Shown: positions 41,351 to 48,681, counted from the stretch's first letter. The stretch is DNA of 64,000 bases from Weissella paramesenteroides ATCC 33313 (GCF_000160575.1 NZ_GG697130.1:42889-106888), one strand, 5' to 3'. The notes: generated by a model from the letters alone, not told the origin. Program-made: numbers and translations.

Positions 41351-41557
41351 CTACTTCCAATCAATCTTTTTCAGTTCGTTTAAATCTAATTCAAGCGCAT
41401 CAAATATCTTTATTGTGTTTCTTAAAGTCAACACTTTTCGCACACCATTTTTAATGGAATATAACGTATTGAGAGGTACGCCAGATATTTTAGATAGTCT
41501 GTAATAAGATAAATTCAACTCTTTCACCCTATCATCAATAATTTTTGCTAATTTCAT
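41351..41557 (-). CDS. XRE-family helix-turn-helix regulator
   Basis: 68 residues: YYRLSKISGVPLNTLYSIKN forms the helix-turn-helix and NELKKIDWK ends it. GGAGCG precedes the ATG. It is the third small HTH protein of the early region. Role unknown; it is divergent from the YjzC-like gene about 120 bases away. Confidence 0.85.
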   Translation of the reverse strand: MKLAKIIDDRVKELNLSYYRLSKISGVPLNTLYSIKNGVRKVLTLRNTIKIFDALELDLNELKKIDWK

Positions 41558-41678
41558 ATAACGCTCCGTTGTCTTATATATCGTATTCGGTTATAATTAG
41601 TTTGAAGTTGTAATCGCTTTCTTTTTTGTCAATTCAAGTGATTACAATCTTCAAAATTTTAAAAAGGCGGTATAATAT

Positions 41679-41843
41679 ATGCCAAAACCAATTAAACCTG
41701 GAACTGATAACCAACGACCAGGTCATTATGTTGAAGTTGGCCCTAGAGGCGGCGAAGTCAGTGGTGGTCATGATGCTAACATAGACCGTGGCGATCGTTT
41801 GCCACCTACTAGTAAACCTGGAAATGGTTGGCGACGCGAATAG
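41679..41843 (+). CDS. YjzC-like small protein
   Basis: 54 residues starting MPKPIKPGTDNQRPGHYVEV, with a GDRLPPTSKPGNGW ending. The proline/glycine spacing matches YjzC-like proteins of Firmicutes, sometimes misannotated as transporters. It has AAAGGCGG upstream and its own terminator, and lies on the plus strand within a minus-strand operon. Role unknown. Confidence 0.7.
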   Translation: MPKPIKPGTDNQRPGHYVEVGPRGGEVSGGHDANIDRGDRLPPTSKPGNGWRRE

Positions 41844-41848
41844 TCTTT

Positions 41849-41882
41849 AAACACACTTTCATTTTTTGGAGGTGTGTTTTCC
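41849..41882 (+). terminator. Terminator of the YjzC-like gene
   Basis: AAACACAC (41849-41856) with GTGTGTTT (41872-41879) plus a short T run. It separates convergent genes. Confidence 0.7.
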
Positions 41883-42019
41883 TATTTATCTACGCGTTTA
41901 CCATTTTTATATTCCTTTTTGCTGAATATATATGACCGGCCCCAAAAATTAATTTGTAGCCAACTGGTGTAGTATTCGTTATCTTTGTTATCTGTATATT
42001 TAGTCATGTAATGATGCAT
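41882..42019 (-). CDS. 45-residue hypothetical early protein
   Basis: A frame from ATG 42019 (AAGGAG 7 bases upstream) to TAG 41882. The product starts MHHYMTKYTDNKDNE and is rich in aromatic and basic residues (WLQINFWGRSYIFSKK). Too small for classification but the ribosome site is excellent. Confidence 0.55.
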   Translation of the reverse strand: MHHYMTKYTDNKDNEYYTSWLQINFWGRSYIFSKKEYKNGKRVDK

Positions 42020-42030
42020 TTTATATCTCC

Positions 42031-42252
42031 TTAAATTTTCTTTACTTTAATACCATCAGCTTTTGCCTTACCATCAACTAGGCAAATAATTAGCCAGCAG
42101 ATGATGCGCAAAATGCCTTGTAAAATATCGAGTAGTTGCGATCTGTGCGTATAAATCAAATAGATCACGCACATTACACCAATCGTTGGCAAAATCGCTG
42201 CTAATGTTGCCATGCCTAGTAACTGAATGAACATTGCTATTTCTGCTAACAT
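42031..42252 (-). CDS. Small membrane protein of the early operon
   Basis: 73 residues with two hydrophobic helices (about 5-33 and 42-60) and a basic tail. GGAG lies at the end of the preceding gene. No family recognised. A membrane protein in the early region could act in superinfection exclusion, but this is only a guess. Confidence 0.6.
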   Translation of the reverse strand: MLAEIAMFIQLLGMATLAAILPTIGVMCVIYLIYTHRSQLLDILQGILRIICWLIICLVDGKAKADGIKVKKI

Positions 42253-42253
42253 G

Positions 42254-42448
42254 TTATCCTCCCCATTCCTTTAATCGTTTTAAGCTATACCTGTTAGGCA
42301 TTCGTTCAATATTCATTGCTGTAAATTCTTTGTCGTATCGAACTTTTTCATCGAAATAACTACGTGATACTGACAACAAACCAGCTGCTTCATCTGCTGT
42401 GACAAGTATCTTGTCTTTGATTTCAAATTTTGGAACTGGCTTTGCCAT
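42254..42448 (-). CDS. Excisionase-like helix-turn-helix protein
   Basis: 64 residues: ILVTADEAAGLLSVSRSYF is the winged HTH of MerR/excisionase-type proteins and it ends RYSLKRLKEWGG. It could act as Xis or as an early regulator. It is not beside int, so the Xis label is unproven. Confidence 0.65.
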   Translation of the reverse strand: MAKPVPKFEIKDKILVTADEAAGLLSVSRSYFDEKVRYDKEFTAMNIERMPNRYSLKRLKEWGG

Positions 42449-42565
42449 GGTTTGTCTCCTTTCTTTATTGCTATGTTATCTGGCATATTTTGCCTACTTT
42501 CGTTATTTTGTTATACTGTTCATAACAACATTAATGTTTTGTTATCTTGAAAGGAGCAATTATTT

Positions 42566-42778
42566 ATGGGAATCACACCAAACAAGGAATTAGAGCTTCA
42601 TGATCTTCGCCACCAATTAGATACAGCACTGCGCAATACTGTTAAACATGTAGGTGGTCAAGCCAGCATTCGACTAGCTGACTATCCATCTTTAACTGCT
42701 AATGAAATAGTTTCTGAAGTTAAAAATAGTGGTCATACTGTTCAAAATATTGACAACACCTATTTAACTTTTAATTAA
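42566..42778 (+). CDS. Hypothetical phage protein
   Basis: 70 residues on the plus strand, starting MGITPNKELELHDLRHQL. GAAAGGAG lies upstream with good spacing. The C-terminus is a predicted small alpha/beta unit. No family recognised. A terminator follows and overlaps the 3' end of the opposing gene. Confidence 0.55.
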   Translation: MGITPNKELELHDLRHQLDTALRNTVKHVGGQASIRLADYPSLTANEIVSEVKNSGHTVQNIDNTYLTFN

Positions 42779-42830
42779 TCCTCTATCGAAAAGTAACTTC
42801 TAGGGAGTTTATTTTTTCGATAGTCTCACT

Positions 42831-42875
42831 AACCTGTTCGCACTGCTTTGCTAGTATTTCGGACAGGTTTTTTTA
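42831..42875 (+). terminator. Terminator of the 42.6-kb plus-strand gene
   Basis: AACCTGT (42831-42837) pairs with ACAGGTT (42863-42869), followed by TTTTTTAG. A preceding inverted repeat CTATCGAAAA/TTTTCGATAG lies at about 42783-42822. Confidence 0.65.
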
Positions 42876-43030
42876 GTCCATCTAAACCAGATGCCGACAA
42901 TTGAATTGGTTGGATAAAACCAAACTGTATTATCAGACTCTTTAGCTGACTCACGTTTAGTTATATAACTTTGCCGAGTGAATCCCTTGCCGGATTCCTT
43001 GGCTTTTTTTACTGCTACATGTAGATACAT
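42851..43030 (-). CDS. Small early protein resembling DUF2829/Tad2-type phage proteins, apparently short
   Basis: 59 residues from the ATG at 43030 (AAAGGAG upstream). The layout AVKKAKESGKGFTRQSY, then VWFYPTN and WTKKTC, resembles small beta-strand phage proteins (DUF2829/MW1434-like). Relatives of this group include the anti-Thoeris protein Tad2. The usual final D-W-x-V block is missing: the frame stops within the opposing terminator. Homology is by eye and weak. Confidence 0.4.
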   Translation of the reverse strand: MYLHVAVKKAKESGKGFTRQSYITKRESAKESDNTVWFYPTNSIVGIWFRWTKKTCPKY

Positions 43031-43183
43031 AACATTTGCTCCTTTCTGTTTATTTATTATCAAGTTGTTATATATTTTTCAGTTAAATAACTTATCATTA
43101 TCTTTTTGAATGTTAGCTCTTTATAATGTACTTATATAATTTGTATTCGTACCTTTCTAAAGTTGATTAAGAAGGAGAAAATT

Positions 43184-43426
43184 ATGAAAGACCATAACTT
43201 AAGATTGACCTCTGATGATGGAATTTTAACTAAGAAGGGGTGTGAAATTTCATCTGGATTTTGGAAAATTAGAGAAACAACCAGTAAGGGTGCAATTATA
43301 ATTTTTGAAATATTTCCTAATGGAAAAAGTACTATTAAATCAAATTTTAAAATCGCATATTTTGAAGACACATTCGAGATAATTTATGATGCACCAAATG
43401 CTGAATTTATTGATGAAGCTTTCTAA
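43184..43426 (+). CDS. Hypothetical phage protein, plus strand
   Basis: 80 residues from the ATG at 43184 (GAAGGAG upstream; the earlier ATG overlaps that site). The sequence is beta-rich, starting MKDHNLRLTSDDGIL and ending acidic. No family recognised. It lies opposite the early operon next to the antirepressor gene. Confidence 0.55.
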   Translation: MKDHNLRLTSDDGILTKKGCEISSGFWKIRETTSKGAIIIFEIFPNGKSTIKSNFKIAYFEDTFEIIYDAPNAEFIDEAF

Positions 43427-43463
43427 TATTTTGTAAAAATACATTCTGTTAAGCTTTTCTATC

Positions 43464-44201
43464 TCATACAAACTCCGACACCTCCAATTCAGTTTGTAAG
43501 TTCAAATCACGTACTTGTAATGCTAGGTTAGTTGGTAATTGCCACGCCTTGATGTAACTCATACCTTCATCAAATTTTGATAATGGCAATGCATCATAAC
43601 GTGGTACTTCGAAGTAATCTTTAAAGTCGCCACCGATTTGTCGGAACGTCTTGCCACTAAGATGTTGATAAGCATTTGACTCAAAGCCACCTAGCAAGGT
43701 AACGACATGTCGCTTACGTGCTTGCTCTAATGACTTAGCTTGTGATGCAGGTAACCCGAAACGGTCTTTCAATTCATCGACTGTGGTTTCTACTTCATCA
43801 ATGCGCCTATTTGTTTCCTTATTAACGTTTTGGATAACTTGAACCATTTCTGCGTTATTCTCTGGCAAACGTAATGCTGATTGATTTTTGAGTGTTTGTT
43901 CCATTTCGTTGAATGCTTGAATGTAACGAAGTTTGAATTCAGTTGCCTTTTGTCCTGTATATCCCATTACTAACAATGTGAAACCGTCTTTATCCATTTG
44001 ATACATTTGGTATTCACGGCCTCTGTCGCTTAAATATGTTGTTTCTTTAAACATATTTTTCACGGCCGAATTTTCGGCCATGAGATTTTTGATTGTTTCA
44101 AGGACATGCTTATGTTTCTTTTCGAATGAGTTTGCTACTTGTAATGATGTTGTAGTTGCTACCCCGTTTTGAGGCTCAACTAATTGTTCTGTTTGGGTCA
44201 T
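43464..44201 (-). CDS. Rha-family antirepressor with ORF6C domain
   Basis: 245 residues. The N-terminal Rha/pRha domain (about 10-105) has ANSFEKKHKHVLETIKNLM and YLSDRGREYQMYQMDKDGFT; the C-terminal ORF6C-like region (about 150-235) has KRHVVTLLGGFESNAY. Such proteins regulate or relieve repression. It is transcribed just after the Cro-like gene. Confidence 0.9.
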   Translation of the reverse strand: MTQTEQLVEPQNGVATTTSLQVANSFEKKHKHVLETIKNLMAENSAVKNMFKETTYLSDRGREYQMYQMDKDGFTLLVMGYTGQKATEFKLRYIQAFNEMEQTLKNQSALRLPENNAEMVQVIQNVNKETNRRIDEVETTVDELKDRFGLPASQAKSLEQARKRHVVTLLGGFESNAYQHLSGKTFRQIGGDFKDYFEVPRYDALPLSKFDEGMSYIKAWQLPTNLALQVRDLNLQTELEVSEFV

Positions 44202-44219
44202 GTTTATATCTCCTTATGT

Positions 44220-44447
44220 TTATGCCAACCAGTTATCACCGTGGTAACCAGTGTATTGAAATAATGTTCGTAACTTTTCTTTAGCTGACTTGCTATCCTC
44301 ACGCCCGTTAAGAAGTCGTGATACATATTGCTCTGACGTACCAATAACATCTGCAAGTTCTTTTCGTGAGATTTCGTTCTCATCTAAATGAATTTGAAAG
44401 TCACCATATGCTCGTTTCAAAGTTCGCCGTGCTTCTTTAACACTCAT
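44220..44447 (-). CDS. Cro-like helix-turn-helix regulator
   Basis: 75 residues from the ATG at 44447 (GGAGG with 8-base spacing; an ATG two codons earlier is too close). ISRKELADVIGTSEQYVSRL is the helix-turn-helix. It is divergent from the cI gene across a 264-base operator region, the usual Cro position. Confidence 0.82.
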   Translation of the reverse strand: MSVKEARRTLKRAYGDFQIHLDENEISRKELADVIGTSEQYVSRLLNGREDSKSAKEKLRTLFQYTGYHGDNWLA

Positions 44448-44498
44448 GTGCATTTCCTCCTTTTTATAAAGTTAATATCAAGTTATCTTGACTTTAAT

Positions 44499-44512
44499 TA
44501 TCCATACGGATA
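44499..44512. promoter_or_regulatory. Operator O1 of the lysogeny switch
   Basis: TATCCATACGGATA, a 5-bp inverted repeat with 4-base centre, upstream of the Cro-like gene. A second dyad TCAAGATAACTTGA lies at 44478-44491. Confidence 0.6.
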
Positions 44513-44631
44513 CAATAAAGGCATAGAAAAATAAGCATTGTAAAAAACCTATATATCAGCATTAGCTCGTCCAAAAGCATTTGATATTTAAGTTCTTTTT
44601 GCTTGCTACTTAACTCGATGAATTAACTATA

Positions 44632-44643
44632 ATCCAATTGGAT
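44632..44643. promoter_or_regulatory. Operator O2 of the lysogeny switch
   Basis: ATCCAATTGGAT, a perfect palindrome of the same type as O1, ending 4 bases before the -35 of the cI promoter. Confidence 0.6.
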
Positions 44644-44647
44644 ACTT

Positions 44648-44676
44648 TTGTAAACACCTAATTATCCATTTAGATA
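44648..44676 (+). promoter_or_regulatory. Candidate cI promoter overlapping operator O3
   Basis: TTGTAA (44648-44653), 17 bases, TAGATA (44671-44676). O3 (ATCCATTTAGAT, 44664-44675) overlaps the -10. Repressor at O2 could activate and at O3 could repress, the classic autoregulation layout. Confidence 0.5.
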
Positions 44677-44711
44677 TTTTTATTTCATCATATTATGGAG
44701 AAACCCTTGAT

Positions 44712-45068
44712 ATGAATACATTTGAACGTATAAAAGAAATTTCAAAAGAACGTGGATTGAATTTAAAAAAGACAGCTATTGAAGCTGGATTGTCTGAAAA
44801 TGCAATTTATAAGTGGAAAACACAAACACCCCAGTCTAATGCTTTGCAAGCCGTTGCTGACGTCCTAGGCGTATCAGTCGACTACCTATTAGGTAACACA
44901 GACGATATGCACGCTAATAAAAAAGCTGACCCTTCTACCCCTGAACTTATTGCTGCTCACTGGGGCATTGATTTAAGTGAACTAACAGATGAGGAAAAAG
45001 GGTTCGTCATGGGTCGTGCACAAGACTACGTTAAGGGTCTTGTTGACGCTATTGAAGGTAGAAAATAA
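44712..45068 (+). CDS. CI-like repressor, short form
   Basis: 118 residues. The N-terminal XRE domain has LKKTAIEAGLSENAIYKWK and SVDYLLGN (about 1-68). The remaining 50 residues form a short helical C-terminus; the LexA/S24 peptidase domain of lambda-type repressors is absent. Induction would need another route, for example the nearby Rha antirepressor. Transcription continues into the SLATT-TIR genes. Confidence 0.85.
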   Translation: MNTFERIKEISKERGLNLKKTAIEAGLSENAIYKWKTQTPQSNALQAVADVLGVSVDYLLGNTDDMHANKKADPSTPELIAAHWGIDLSELTDEEKGFVMGRAQDYVKGLVDAIEGRK

Positions 45069-45090
45069 AAAAGCCACCCGTTGAGGTGGC
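45066..45090 (-). terminator. Hairpin at the end of cI with T run only on the minus strand
   Basis: GCCACC (45073-45078) pairs with GGTGGC (45085-45090). On the plus strand no T run follows; on the minus strand TTTTTT follows. It would stop antisense transcription toward cI, leaving plus-strand read-through into the next gene possible. Confidence 0.55.
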
Positions 45091-45138
45091 ATACATACGT
45101 GCAGAAAGGAATCACGTTAAAAGCTTTGGGAGTAGTAG

Positions 45139-45624
45139 ATGGTTAATTCTGAAAATAAGAAGTCCTTTAAGTCCTATGAGTCACTAGACATTGATAAGTA
45201 TCTTCATCTTCGGTTAGCTGATCAGATAGACTGGTACGATAACAAATCATCAATAATGAAAAATCATTACCTTTTTTGGAAGTCAACCACTTTCACCTCG
45301 GGAGCTTTCGTCCCTTTTATGGTTGCGATGGGCATAAATAAATGGGTCACTGGTTTATTGGGTGTCATTGTTGTAATTTCAGAAAGTGTTCTTTCAGTAT
45401 TTAAGTACCACGATCTTTGGATTGAATACCGAAAGAATACAGAGATGCTTCAAAAAGAATTGGTGATGTTTCAAACGAGGACCGGTGTTTATCGGGATTC
45501 TGAGTTTCCGTTTGCCGATTTAGTGGAACGATCGGAAACCCTGATTTCAAACGAAAATATCAATTGGGCTAATCTAACAAAAAATGATAAAGCTCCAACT
45601 GAAGGAAATAAGAAAGAAGATTAA
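45139..45624 (+). CDS. SLATT/DUF4231-type two-helix membrane protein
   Basis: 161 residues. A helical N-terminus (YLHLRLADQIDWYDNKS), two close transmembrane helices (about 49-66 and 68-88), then a cytosolic helical region with WIEYRKNTEMLQKEL and VERSETLIS. This matches DUF4231/SLATT proteins, predicted by Burroughs and co-workers to be pore-type effectors in nucleotide-signalling conflict systems. GGGAG precedes the ATG. The TIR-like gene follows after one base, so the two are an operon. Confidence 0.75.
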   Translation: MVNSENKKSFKSYESLDIDKYLHLRLADQIDWYDNKSSIMKNHYLFWKSTTFTSGAFVPFMVAMGINKWVTGLLGVIVVISESVLSVFKYHDLWIEYRKNTEMLQKELVMFQTRTGVYRDSEFPFADLVERSETLISNENINWANLTKNDKAPTEGNKKED

Positions 45625-45625
45625 T

Positions 45626-46240
45626 ATGGCCCACAAAGTTTTTATTTCATATAAAACTGAAGATACTGAATATAAAGAGTTCATTCAAAATAACCTGGAT
45701 GTTGATATGATTGATAATTCTTTAAACAATGCGATTCCTTCAGAAGATGAAACCTATATAATGCGTTATATTCGTAAACATCATCTTTCAAAGTCCACGG
45801 TTACTCTTACGCTAATTGGAAATAAAAGTGCAGAGTCGTTACATCCATGGCTTGAATATCAAGGTTATATCAAGCGTGAAATGCAAGCTTCATTGTACAA
45901 CGGTGATGGCAATTCAAAAAATGGAATTTTAGCCGTAATTTTACCAAGCATGTACGATTCCGTTTATCCATACCCAAAAACCACTACGAGTGATTATGAC
46001 GGATCTACTGTTAATATTACAGTGATTAATGACAATACTGTAATCAAAGAAATCAGTGTAAATTATTACCTAGATTCTCCATTGCATGATAAAAATCGTG
46101 ACTATTGGACTGCCGATGAACGATACGTGATTGCTGTTAAATGGGACAACTTTATTTTGGACCCTAATAAGTATATTGATATGGCATACGACAAACGATC
46201 GGCAGCAATTTCTAAGTACACAAAGGTATATCCAAAATAA
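45626..46240 (+). CDS. TIR-like (DUF1863/ThsB-like) signalling protein
   Basis: 204 residues from the ATG at 45626. HKVFISYKTEDTEY is the first TIR strand, STVTLTLIGNKSAES the central strand typical of DUF1863/ThsB, and WLEYQGYIKREMQAS carries a glutamate (E85) at the position where ThsB-type TIRs place the catalytic residue. ThsB proteins make a cyclic ADP-ribose signal from NAD on phage infection. The remaining 100 residues are not recognised. The partner here is a SLATT membrane protein instead of ThsA. Confidence 0.75.
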   Translation: MAHKVFISYKTEDTEYKEFIQNNLDVDMIDNSLNNAIPSEDETYIMRYIRKHHLSKSTVTLTLIGNKSAESLHPWLEYQGYIKREMQASLYNGDGNSKNGILAVILPSMYDSVYPYPKTTTSDYDGSTVNITVINDNTVIKEISVNYYLDSPLHDKNRDYWTADERYVIAVKWDNFILDPNKYIDMAYDKRSAAISKYTKVYPK

Positions 46241-46265
46241 AAAGACGCGTGTTATGCGTCTTTTT
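46239..46265. terminator. Bidirectional terminator after the SLATT-TIR pair
   Basis: AAAAAGACGC (46239-46248) pairs with GCGTCTTTTT (46256-46265). It serves the plus-strand operon and the minus-strand gene beyond. Confidence 0.8.
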
Positions 46266-46452
46266 CCAAAATTTTGTATGTCTTATCAAAGATGTCTGGC
46301 TTTACCGGGTACTGTTCACCATCTACGCCAGTAACGATCCAATCGCCTGGATCTGCTTTCATAGTTCCTTCTAAGGTTTTGATATACATCGTTTTATCTG
46401 TCTTGTATGCTTTAACACGTACTTGTTTTTTTTCTACGATAAATTTTTCCAT
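46252..46452 (-). CDS. Small hypothetical phage protein
   Basis: 66 residues from the ATG at 46452 (AAGGAA upstream). Beta-rich, with [19 protein letters not shown] and a KTYKILE end. The P-G-D-x-I-x-x-G-x-x-G-E-x-Y-P pattern is common in small phage proteins near lysogeny modules. Function unknown. Confidence 0.6.
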   Translation of the reverse strand: MEKFIVEKKQVRVKAYKTDKTMYIKTLEGTMKADPGDWIVTGVDGEQYPVKPDIFDKTYKILEKDA

Positions 46453-46710
46453 TGTGTTTTCCTTTTCCATCACCATACTGAATTGTTTTCTTTATTTTGA
46501 ACCCAAAAACTACGCCCGTCAATTAAGAAAGACCGACATACTAATCAAAAAGCACGCACACCCCTATCGCCAAACAGTAGTGTACGTGCATTCCCATATT
46601 AACAAAGCGAAGTTTCCTGCGCTTTTATTTAACGTATCTAGTATAACACGACCTAGGTATGTCGATAAACTATCTATATTTTTTACATGAAAGGTTAGGT
46701 TTAAGCTAAT

Positions 46711-47787
46711 ATGGCAAGTATCTATAAACGTGGCAAAAGTTACACCGCCAGCGTTTCTGTTAAAGATGGACCAAAGTACCGTAAGAAATCTAAATCTGGT
46801 TTCAGAACTAAATCTGCTGCAAAAGCATGGGCAGTTGAAATGGAAAATTACAAAGCTAAGGGTTTTGTTTCTTTCGATGAAAGTCAACCGTTGTCAGAAT
46901 ATTTTCATGACTGGTACACCACCTATAAACTAGATATGTCTCGTGCCACACAGATGTGGTATCACACAACTGAATTGTATATCGAAGAACATATGCAAAA
47001 CGTTACGCTTGGTTCACTAAACCGCCCTACTTTTCAGCGATTTTTGAATACACTAGCTAAAAAATATTCAGATGAGACTGTTAATAAAGTACGTAATATC
47101 ATGCACCAAGCTATTAAATCAGCCATATATGACGACATCATCTTTAAGGATCCGATTGATGGTATCTATGCCAAAGGTAAGCAAGGTAAATCTAGCGACC
47201 TTAAATATCTTGAAGAACCACAGATGAAGGCATTAGTTGATTATATTCAATCTATCGATTTAAATGTTAGAACTGATTCAGATATGATGATACTACTTGC
47301 CTTGAATACCGGTGTCCGATATGAAGAAGCTGCAGCCTTAACTTGGCAAGATATGAATCAAGGTGTTATTTCCATTAACAAAGCCTGGGAACAAGTTGAG
47401 CGTGCTATAAAAGAACCAAAGACTAAGTCATCAGTTAGAAAAATTTCGGTGCCTGCAACATTGATTGAACAATTTCATGCATGGAAACGTCCAGAGAAAG
47501 CCACAGACTTCGTTTTTGGCATGCCGAGACCAATTACAAGTGCAGCAGTTAATAAGCGCTTAAAAGTCGATTTACAAGCGATTAAATCACCTAAGATAAT
47601 CACTTTTCACGGACTGCGCCACACACATGCAAGTTGGTTATTATCTCACGGTGTGGATATTCAATATGTATCTGCCAGATTGGGACACAAATCAGTTGGT
47701 ATGACCTTACGGGTTTACACTCACATGCTGGATAATTTGAAGCGAGAAGAAGATGAAAAGTCAGTTAATCTGTTGGAAAACTTGTAG
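46711..47787 (+). CDS. int: Tyrosine integrase
   Basis: 358 residues. An N-terminal arm-binding domain (ASIYKRGKSYTASVSV), a SAM-like core-binding domain (about 60-160) and a C-terminal catalytic domain with R203 (TGVRYEEAAAL), H300-x-x-R303 (HGLRHTHASW), a second histidine (LGHKSV) and the nucleophile Y336 (RVYTHM). It catalyses recombination between attP and the 3' end of tRNA-Leu. The stop codon lies inside the first arm-type repeat. Confidence 0.95.
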   Translation: MASIYKRGKSYTASVSVKDGPKYRKKSKSGFRTKSAAKAWAVEMENYKAKGFVSFDESQPLSEYFHDWYTTYKLDMSRATQMWYHTTELYIEEHMQNVTLGSLNRPTFQRFLNTLAKKYSDETVNKVRNIMHQAIKSAIYDDIIFKDPIDGIYAKGKQGKSSDLKYLEEPQMKALVDYIQSIDLNVRTDSDMMILLALNTGVRYEEAAALTWQDMNQGVISINKAWEQVERAIKEPKTKSSVRKISVPATLIEQFHAWKRPEKATDFVFGMPRPITSAAVNKRLKVDLQAIKSPKIITFHGLRHTHASWLLSHGVDIQYVSARLGHKSVGMTLRVYTHMLDNLKREEDEKSVNLLENL

Positions 47788-47812
47788 CAAATTTGTAGCA
47801 AATTGTAGCAAA
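47782..47812 (+). repeat. Right-end integrase arm-type repeats
   Basis: Three tandem TTGTAGCAAAW copies (47782-47792, 47793-47803, 47803-47812), the first containing the int stop codon. The same word occurs at the left end. Two CATGGTA words follow at about 47827-47842. Confidence 0.6.
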
Positions 47813-47863
47813 AATGGTGGTAAATCATGGTATCTCATGGTAAAAGTAGATTATTTTTAAACA

Positions 47864-47915
47864 CAAAGAAACCCTGTCATATCAACGGTTTAAGCCGATA
47901 TAACAGGGTTCTGAA
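47864..47915. terminator. Terminator between int and tRNA-Leu
   Basis: A long imperfect stem (AACCCTGT ... ACAGGGTT with an inner paired segment) between the convergent int and tRNA genes. It is of phage origin and now ends the tRNA transcript. Confidence 0.7.
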
Positions 47916-47935
47916 CGGGTTATTGAATTTTGACC

Positions 47936-47952
47936 TGAGTGCCGTCGACAGG
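47936..47952. other. attR core
   Basis: 17 bases identical to attL (8233-8249), overlapping the tRNA-Leu 3' end. Confidence 0.9.
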
Positions 47953-48023
47953 AATCGAACCTGCACGGGATAAATCCCACACCGACCTGAACGGTGCGCG
48001 TCTGCCAGTTCCGCCACGACGGC
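47940..48023 (-). tRNA. tRNA-Leu(CAG), prophage attachment site
   Basis: 84 bases. Acceptor GCCGTCG/CGACGGC with A discriminator, D arm with GGC pairs, anticodon arm CACCG-TTCAGGT-CGGTG giving CAG, a long leucine variable arm (GGGATTTATCCC) and T arm with TTCGAAT. CCA is not encoded. The phage supplies the last bases of the gene, so it remains intact. Confidence 0.95.
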
Positions 48024-48081
48024 ATACCCATTACATAACACTGATAACTATATCAGAAATTGATGTAATTGGGTAGTTATT

Positions 48082-48588
48082 TTATAGACTTTGCTTTGCT
48101 AAAGCTGTAAAACTAAGTTGCTTTCTGTGCAAATTATATTGGCTGTGCTCATAGCGACGTAATGGAAAATTCGTCGACGACTGCCAGTCAGTCCAATTCT
48201 TTTTTAGTCGCCATGTAGATAAGATGACTAATTCGTGTGAATTTGTTGTACTTTGTAAAATATAAGAACTAATAAAGCCAGGCGCTTCAGTATCTATACT
48301 TGTTGACTTATATCGGCGAATAAAATTATCACGTTCCAAATCATTTAGCGTGATAAAGGTAAAACTCATCCAACCTCTTAACTCATCAGTATCCCCGTGA
48401 CTTGAAATAATTTCATAACTTACTGGTACCGTAAATACAGAATTTTTATCCGTTGTTTTCTCTAGTAACTCATACTTTTCCGGATCAGACTCATCATTCA
48501 TCAATAGTAATTCTCGTTCTAGATTTTTATTTCGAACCTCTTGTAAAACTGTTCTAGATCCAAATGTTACATGTAAATACTCAGTCAT
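48082..48588 (-). CDS. ABM-fold (antibiotic biosynthesis monooxygenase-like) protein
   Basis: 168 residues. The C-terminal half (FTFITLNDLERDNFIRRYKS, then APGFISSYIL and ELVILSTWRLKKNWTDWQSS) has the alternating pattern of ABM/IsdG-like dimeric domains, fused to a 70-residue N-terminal part as in TRAP/HmoB-like Firmicute proteins. The histidine used by heme oxygenase members is not evident. GGGGGAA precedes the ATG. Role unknown. Confidence 0.6.
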   Translation of the reverse strand: MTEYLHVTFGSRTVLQEVRNKNLERELLLMNDESDPEKYELLEKTTDKNSVFTVPVSYEIISSHGDTDELRGWMSFTFITLNDLERDNFIRRYKSTSIDTEAPGFISSYILQSTTNSHELVILSTWRLKKNWTDWQSSTNFPLRRYEHSQYNLHRKQLSFTALAKQSL

Positions 48589-48681
48589 AATATTTTCCCC
48601 CGTTCACATTATACGTCACGGTATCTTTACGTCTATCATAATCTAAATTCATTAAAAAACATAGTGAAAAGAATTACAATG

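Larger units (their letters stand above)
8233..47952. mobile_element. Integrated siphovirus-type prophage, about 39.7 kb
   Basis: The element runs from attL (8233-8249) to attR (47936-47952). It holds a full lysis, tail, head, packaging, replication, switch and integration set, with the integrase next to the tRNA-Leu target. Every structural gene I expect for a long-tailed phage (terminase, portal, scaffold, capsid, connectors, tube, chaperones, tape measure, Dit, tail-tip protein, holin, lysin) is present and open. The prophage may therefore be inducible, but that is inference. Confidence 0.93.

Noticed and set aside
42254..42448. Certain identification of an excisionase
   Set aside because: The HTH resembles Xis/AlpA proteins, but the gene is far from int and other early HTH proteins have similar shapes, so only a tentative label is given.
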